DNA from: Lachnospiraceae bacterium
GTDB lineage: Bacteria > Bacillota > Clostridia > Lachnospirales > Lachnospiraceae
Reading direction: 5' to 3'
Assembly: GCA_014804285.1 (NCBI GenBank)
Contig: JAAVAA010000024.1
Location: forward strand, 38,204 to 47,087
DNA length: 8,884 nt
Part shown: in pieces, positions 6,392-8,884 of the stretch
Numbering within the stretch: the first letter of the stretch is position 1
Layout: every line of letters begins with the position of its first letter
Position numbers and translations under genes: made by a program
Notes under the pieces: model-generated
What the model saw: only the letters and a program-made list of their open reading frames with translations
What the model was told of the DNA's origin: nothing
Databases searched by the model: none

Positions 6392-6396
6392 GGAGG
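6392..6396 (+). promoter_or_regulatory. Ribosome binding site fixing the tsf start
   Basis: GGAGG lies 8 nt upstream of ATG 6405. An earlier in-frame ATG at 6390 overlaps this site and so cannot use it; the protein from 6405 begins MANITAAMVKELRE, the standard EF-Ts N-terminus. Confidence 0.88.
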
Positions 6397-6404
6397 AAAA
6401 GAAG

Positions 6405-7343
6405 ATGGCTAATATTACAGCAGCTATGGTAAAAGAATTGAGAGAGATGACCGGAGCCGGCATGATGGATTGTAAGAAGGCTTTAGGTGAGACAGATGGA
6501 GATATGGATGCGGCTGTAGAATTCCTGAGAAAGAACGGACAGGCAAAGGCTGAGAAGAAGGCTGGAAGAATTGCAGCAGAAGGACTTTGTCATGTGATTG
6601 TTAAGGATGATAAGACAGCAGCGGTTGTTGAAGTAAACTCTGAGACAGACTTTGTGGCAAAGAATGAGGAATTTCAGAATTTTGTTGCAGCAGTAGCACA
6701 GCAGGCTGTTGAATCTGATGCAGCAGATATAGACGCATTTATGGCAGAGAGCTGGAATGCTGATACAACTAAGACCGTAAAGGATGCGCTGGTTGAAAAG
6801 ATTGCTGTTATTGGTGAGAATCTTAACATCAGAAGATTCCAAAAAGTTGTAGCAGAGAATGGCTGTGTAGTATCTTATGTACATGGCGGCGGAAGAATCG
6901 GTGTTATTGTTGAGGCTGCTACGGATGTAGTGAATGATGCTGTGAAGGAGGCAATGACGAACCTTGCAATGCAGGTTGCTGCTCTTTCTCCCAAATATGT
7001 GTCCACAGCAGATGTTTCCGAGGAATATAAGGCGCATGAAAAGGAAATTTTGATGGCACAGATTGCAAACGATCCTAAGATGGCCGGTAAGCCTGAAAAG
7101 GTGATTGAAGGCGCAGTAACAGGACGTCTCAATAAAGAGTTGAAGGAAGTATGTCTGCTTGAGCAGGTTTATGTAAAAGCTGAAGATGGAAAGCAGACAG
7201 TTGCCCAGTACATTGCACAGGTTGCAAAGGAAAACAGTGCAAATCTATCCGTAAAGAGCTTTGTACGTTTTGAGACCGGTGAAGGTATTGAGAAGAAGGT
7301 TGATGATTTTGCCGCAGAGGTAGCAGCACAGGCAGGTCTGTAA
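6405..7343 (+). CDS. tsf: Translation elongation factor Ts
   Basis: A 312-residue EF-Ts, the guanine nucleotide exchange factor that releases GDP from EF-Tu in the cytoplasm. The N-terminal UBA-like domain (about residues 1-50) has the signature KELREMTGAGMMDCKKAL, followed by AVEFLRKNG. The EF-Tu contact motif SETDFVAKNEEF is intact (Asp82 and Phe83 of TDFV), corresponding to Asp80-Phe81 in Escherichia coli. The two core subdomains follow, with HGGGRIGVIVE and the MQVAALSPKYVS segment. The C-terminal part includes LNKELKEVCLLEQVYVKAEDGKQTVAQYI and KSFVRFETGEGIEK. Length is normal for the family and nothing is missing. It is cotranscribed with rpsB and ends 27 bp before a strong terminator, so the transcription unit stops here and does not continue into pyrH. 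Confidence 0.99.
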   Translation: MANITAAMVKELREMTGAGMMDCKKALGETDGDMDAAVEFLRKNGQAKAEKKAGRIAAEGLCHVIVKDDKTAAVVEVNSETDFVAKNEEFQNFVAAVAQQAVESDAADIDAFMAESWNADTTKTVKDALVEKIAVIGENLNIRRFQKVVAENGCVVSYVHGGGRIGVIVEAATDVVNDAVKEAMTNLAMQVAALSPKYVSTADVSEEYKAHEKEILMAQIANDPKMAGKPEKVIEGAVTGRLNKELKEVCLLEQVYVKAEDGKQTVAQYIAQVAKENSANLSVKSFVRFETGEGIEKKVDDFAAEVAAQAGL

Positions 7344-7370
7344 TCGAATATTTAAGGATAGGTATTAAAT

Positions 7371-7419
7371 GCTCTCAGGATTTGGACACTGGCTGTCCAT
7401 GAATTCTGGGAGCTTTTTT
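7371..7419 (+). terminator. Intrinsic terminator of the rpsB-tsf operon
   Basis: GCTCTCAGGATTT (7371-7383) pairs with GAATTCTGGGAGC (7401-7413) over about 13 pairs with a few G-U. Above a 2-nt bulge (AT 7399-7400), GGACA (7384-7388) pairs with TGTCC (7394-7398) across a 5-nt loop. The stem of about 18 pairs is followed directly by six T (7414-7419). Confidence 0.95.
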
Positions 7420-7570
7420 GAGTAAGTTCCCTTCCACATCTAAACGTTAATTTCATTAGATTATCCTGTAAGTTTTTGTGCTAATCGTATAGCATATTTA
7501 CTGAAAATATAGTAAAATAGTAACAACATTGCTGTAAAATTTACGGCGGCTTGATAAACAGGCGGATTAA

Positions 7571-7575
7571 AGGAG
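7571..7575 (+). promoter_or_regulatory. Ribosome binding site pointing to a TTG start
   Basis: AGGAG lies 8 nt upstream of the in-frame TTG at 7584 but only 2 nt upstream of ATG 7578. Spacing therefore favours TTG; the two starts differ by two residues. Confidence 0.6.
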
Positions 7576-7583
7576 AGATGACA

Positions 7584-8884
7584 TTGGGAAAAGGACGTAA
7601 AAGGATTACGGTCGGAGTGTTGGTGAGTGGAATCCTTGATGAGTTTACGGAGTATATCTGTAAGGGTGTTTTGCATGCTGCAAAGATGCAGGATGTGAAT
7701 GTGGTGATTTTTCCCGGGAAATATCTGGACAGGGATCTGAGTGAAAACAGGGATTTGATGTATGAGTATCAGTATGGCACTGTTTTTTCTTATGCCAGGA
7801 AAGAAAATATAGATGCACTTGTTGCTGCGACGGACTGTATCGGCTGCCATACCGATGGAAAGCGTATGCAGGAGATGATGAAGCAGTATGAGGGGATTCC
7901 TTGTGCGTTGGTGGCATCTAAAATGGAAGGGTATGCGGGGGTTACATATGATAATTATGGCGGTATCCGGGAAGGCTTGGAGTATCTGATTGAAAAAGTG
8001 GGATGCCGGAAATTCGGGATGATCGCGGGACCGGATTCGAATTCGGATGCATATGAGAGGAAGCAGGCATTTACGCAGGTGCTCAAGGCTCATGGAATTG
8101 AAGTGACGGATCGGATGTTTGCTACAGGGGATCTTTCCAGACGGAGTGAAAATGCATTTCGAACACTTTTGGATCAAAACCCGGATCTGGAAGCGGTCTT
8201 TTGCGTGAATGATGAGACAGCAGTGGGATTTTATGAAGAGCTGAAACGGAGAAACATTGTACCCGGCAGAGATATTTCTGTATTTGGCTATGATGATACG
8301 ATAGCTTCGGCCAAATCGCAGCCCTCGTTGTCTTCCGTTCGGGCAGATCCTTCTGAGTTGGGAGAGCATGCACTTAAGATGGCTCTGCGTATGCTGAGCG
8401 GAGAAAAGGTAGAAAGTCAGACCATACCAACCAAATTTGTTATGCGGGATTCCTTTTGCAAGTCATCACAGGGGGAGGACGAGACAGCTTCTTATGCGCT
8501 GAAAGATGATGCGGAGAGTTATTTTGAAGAAATTTTTTATCGGTGCAGACATGAGGAATTGAAAGAGACAATAGAAATGCTGCATAGAGATTTTGATGTG
8601 TTGATCGAAAAGACCAGTTTGTTGTTTGAACAGCACAGCAAGAGAGTGGAATCCTATATTGAAATTCAGAAAGCGTTAGATGCCTTTCTTGACCATGGCG
8701 CAGTTGTGTATGCAGATATGGATAATTTACTGATTGTTTGTGAGAAAATATATCATACACTTAAGAAAAAACAGCCGGATATAGAGAGCTCCCATCAATT
8801 GCGGGATTTCTTTTCTATTACCTATCGGAAGATTATCCGTGCCATGGATTATCGTATTGGAAGCATGAGAAAGGAAGAAGAAAG
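7584..8884 (+). CDS. LacI/RbsB-type ligand-binding domain protein without HTH, 3' end outside window
   Basis: The frame is open from 7584 (TTG; ATG 7578 possible) to the window end, 433 residues without a stop. Residues about 8-290 form a type I periplasmic-binding-protein fold of the LacI family: RITVGVLVSGILDEFTEYICKGV, then YDNYGGIREGLEYLIEKVGCRKFGMIAGP (near 119-150), VFCVNDETAVGFYEEL (near 206-220) and PGRDISVFGYDDT (near 227-239). There is neither a LacI helix-turn-helix nor a signal peptide, so it should be a cytoplasmic ligand sensor. From about residue 303 the sequence is helical and charged (YFEEIFYRCRHEELKETIEMLHRDFDVLIEKT), like a signalling linker. Some Clostridia join such a domain to GGDEF or other output modules; which applies here cannot be seen. 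It follows the tsf terminator and must have its own promoter, which I could not place. Confidence 0.87.
   Translation, partial: MGKGRKRITVGVLVSGILDEFTEYICKGVLHAAKMQDVNVVIFPGKYLDRDLSENRDLMYEYQYGTVFSYARKENIDALVAATDCIGCHTDGKRMQEMMKQYEGIPCALVASKMEGYAGVTYDNYGGIREGLEYLIEKVGCRKFGMIAGPDSNSDAYERKQAFTQVLKAHGIEVTDRMFATGDLSRRSENAFRTLLDQNPDLEAVFCVNDETAVGFYEELKRRNIVPGRDISVFGYDDTIASAKSQPSLSSVRADPSELGEHALKMALRMLSGEKVESQTIPTKFVMRDSFCKSSQGEDETASYALKDDAESYFEEIFYRCRHEELKETIEMLHRDFDVLIEKTSLLFEQHSKRVESYIEIQKALDAFLDHGAVVYADMDNLLIVCEKIYHTLKKKQPDIESSHQLRDFFSITYRKIIRAMDYRIGSMRKEEE

Noticed and set aside
7420..7577. Promoter for the sensor gene (TAAAAT at 7513-7518 and 7535-7540, TTTACT at 7497-7502)
   Set aside because: No -35/-10 pair with acceptable match and 16-18 bp spacing was found; the region is simply A/T-rich, so no promoter is called.
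7461..8369. 302-residue open frame on the minus strand
   Set aside because: It lies antisense to a frame with clear LacI-type motifs (VNDETAVG, SVFGYDDT). The minus-strand translation is Ile/His/Cys-rich without any domain and has no ribosome binding site.

Overview
The window reads as a chromosomal segment of a flagellated, low-to-moderate GC member of the Firmicutes (Bacillota), most likely a Clostridia of the Lachnospiraceae type. This rests on the gene order cheC-cheD-sigma28-(membrane protein)-rpsB-tsf, which follows the distal end of the Bacillus fla/che operon, on strong GGAGG-type ribosome binding sites, and on the protein sequences (FapA/DUF342, a DUF6115-like protein, a short YceG-like protein). 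The genus cannot be fixed from the sequence alone. All genes I can support lie on the + strand.

Positions 1-4736 hold the distal part of a motility operon: the 3' end of cheC, complete cheD, a small two-helix membrane protein, a FliA/SigD-type sigma factor, a FapA-family polymer-forming-type protein, a 105-residue uncharacterised glutamine-rich protein, and a single-pass membrane protein with a C-terminal helix-turn-helix-like segment in the position occupied by swrB in Bacillus. Spacing is tight (4-bp overlap to about 60 bp) with no convincing terminator, so these are probably cotranscribed. A membrane-anchored YceG/MltG-like protein without the catalytic part (4738-5421) ends the run.

Positions 5422-7419 are a translation unit. 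A near-consensus sigma-A promoter (TTGTCA, 17-bp spacer, TATAAT with an upstream TG) lies just after the YceG-like gene. It is followed by a structured 5' leader of about 120 nt, then rpsB (S2) and tsf (EF-Ts), and a strong intrinsic terminator. The usual next genes pyrH and frr are absent. The leader has nested stems, an orphan Shine-Dalgarno-like sequence and an alternative pairing that could hide the rpsB ribosome binding site. It is the best candidate in the window for under-described regulation.

Positions 7420-8884 hold an intergenic stretch of about 160 bp and then a gene cut by the window end. It encodes a LacI/RbsB-type ligand-binding domain with neither a DNA-binding HTH nor a signal peptide, followed by a long helical segment. 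This looks like the input half of a cytoplasmic signalling protein whose output domain lies outside the window.
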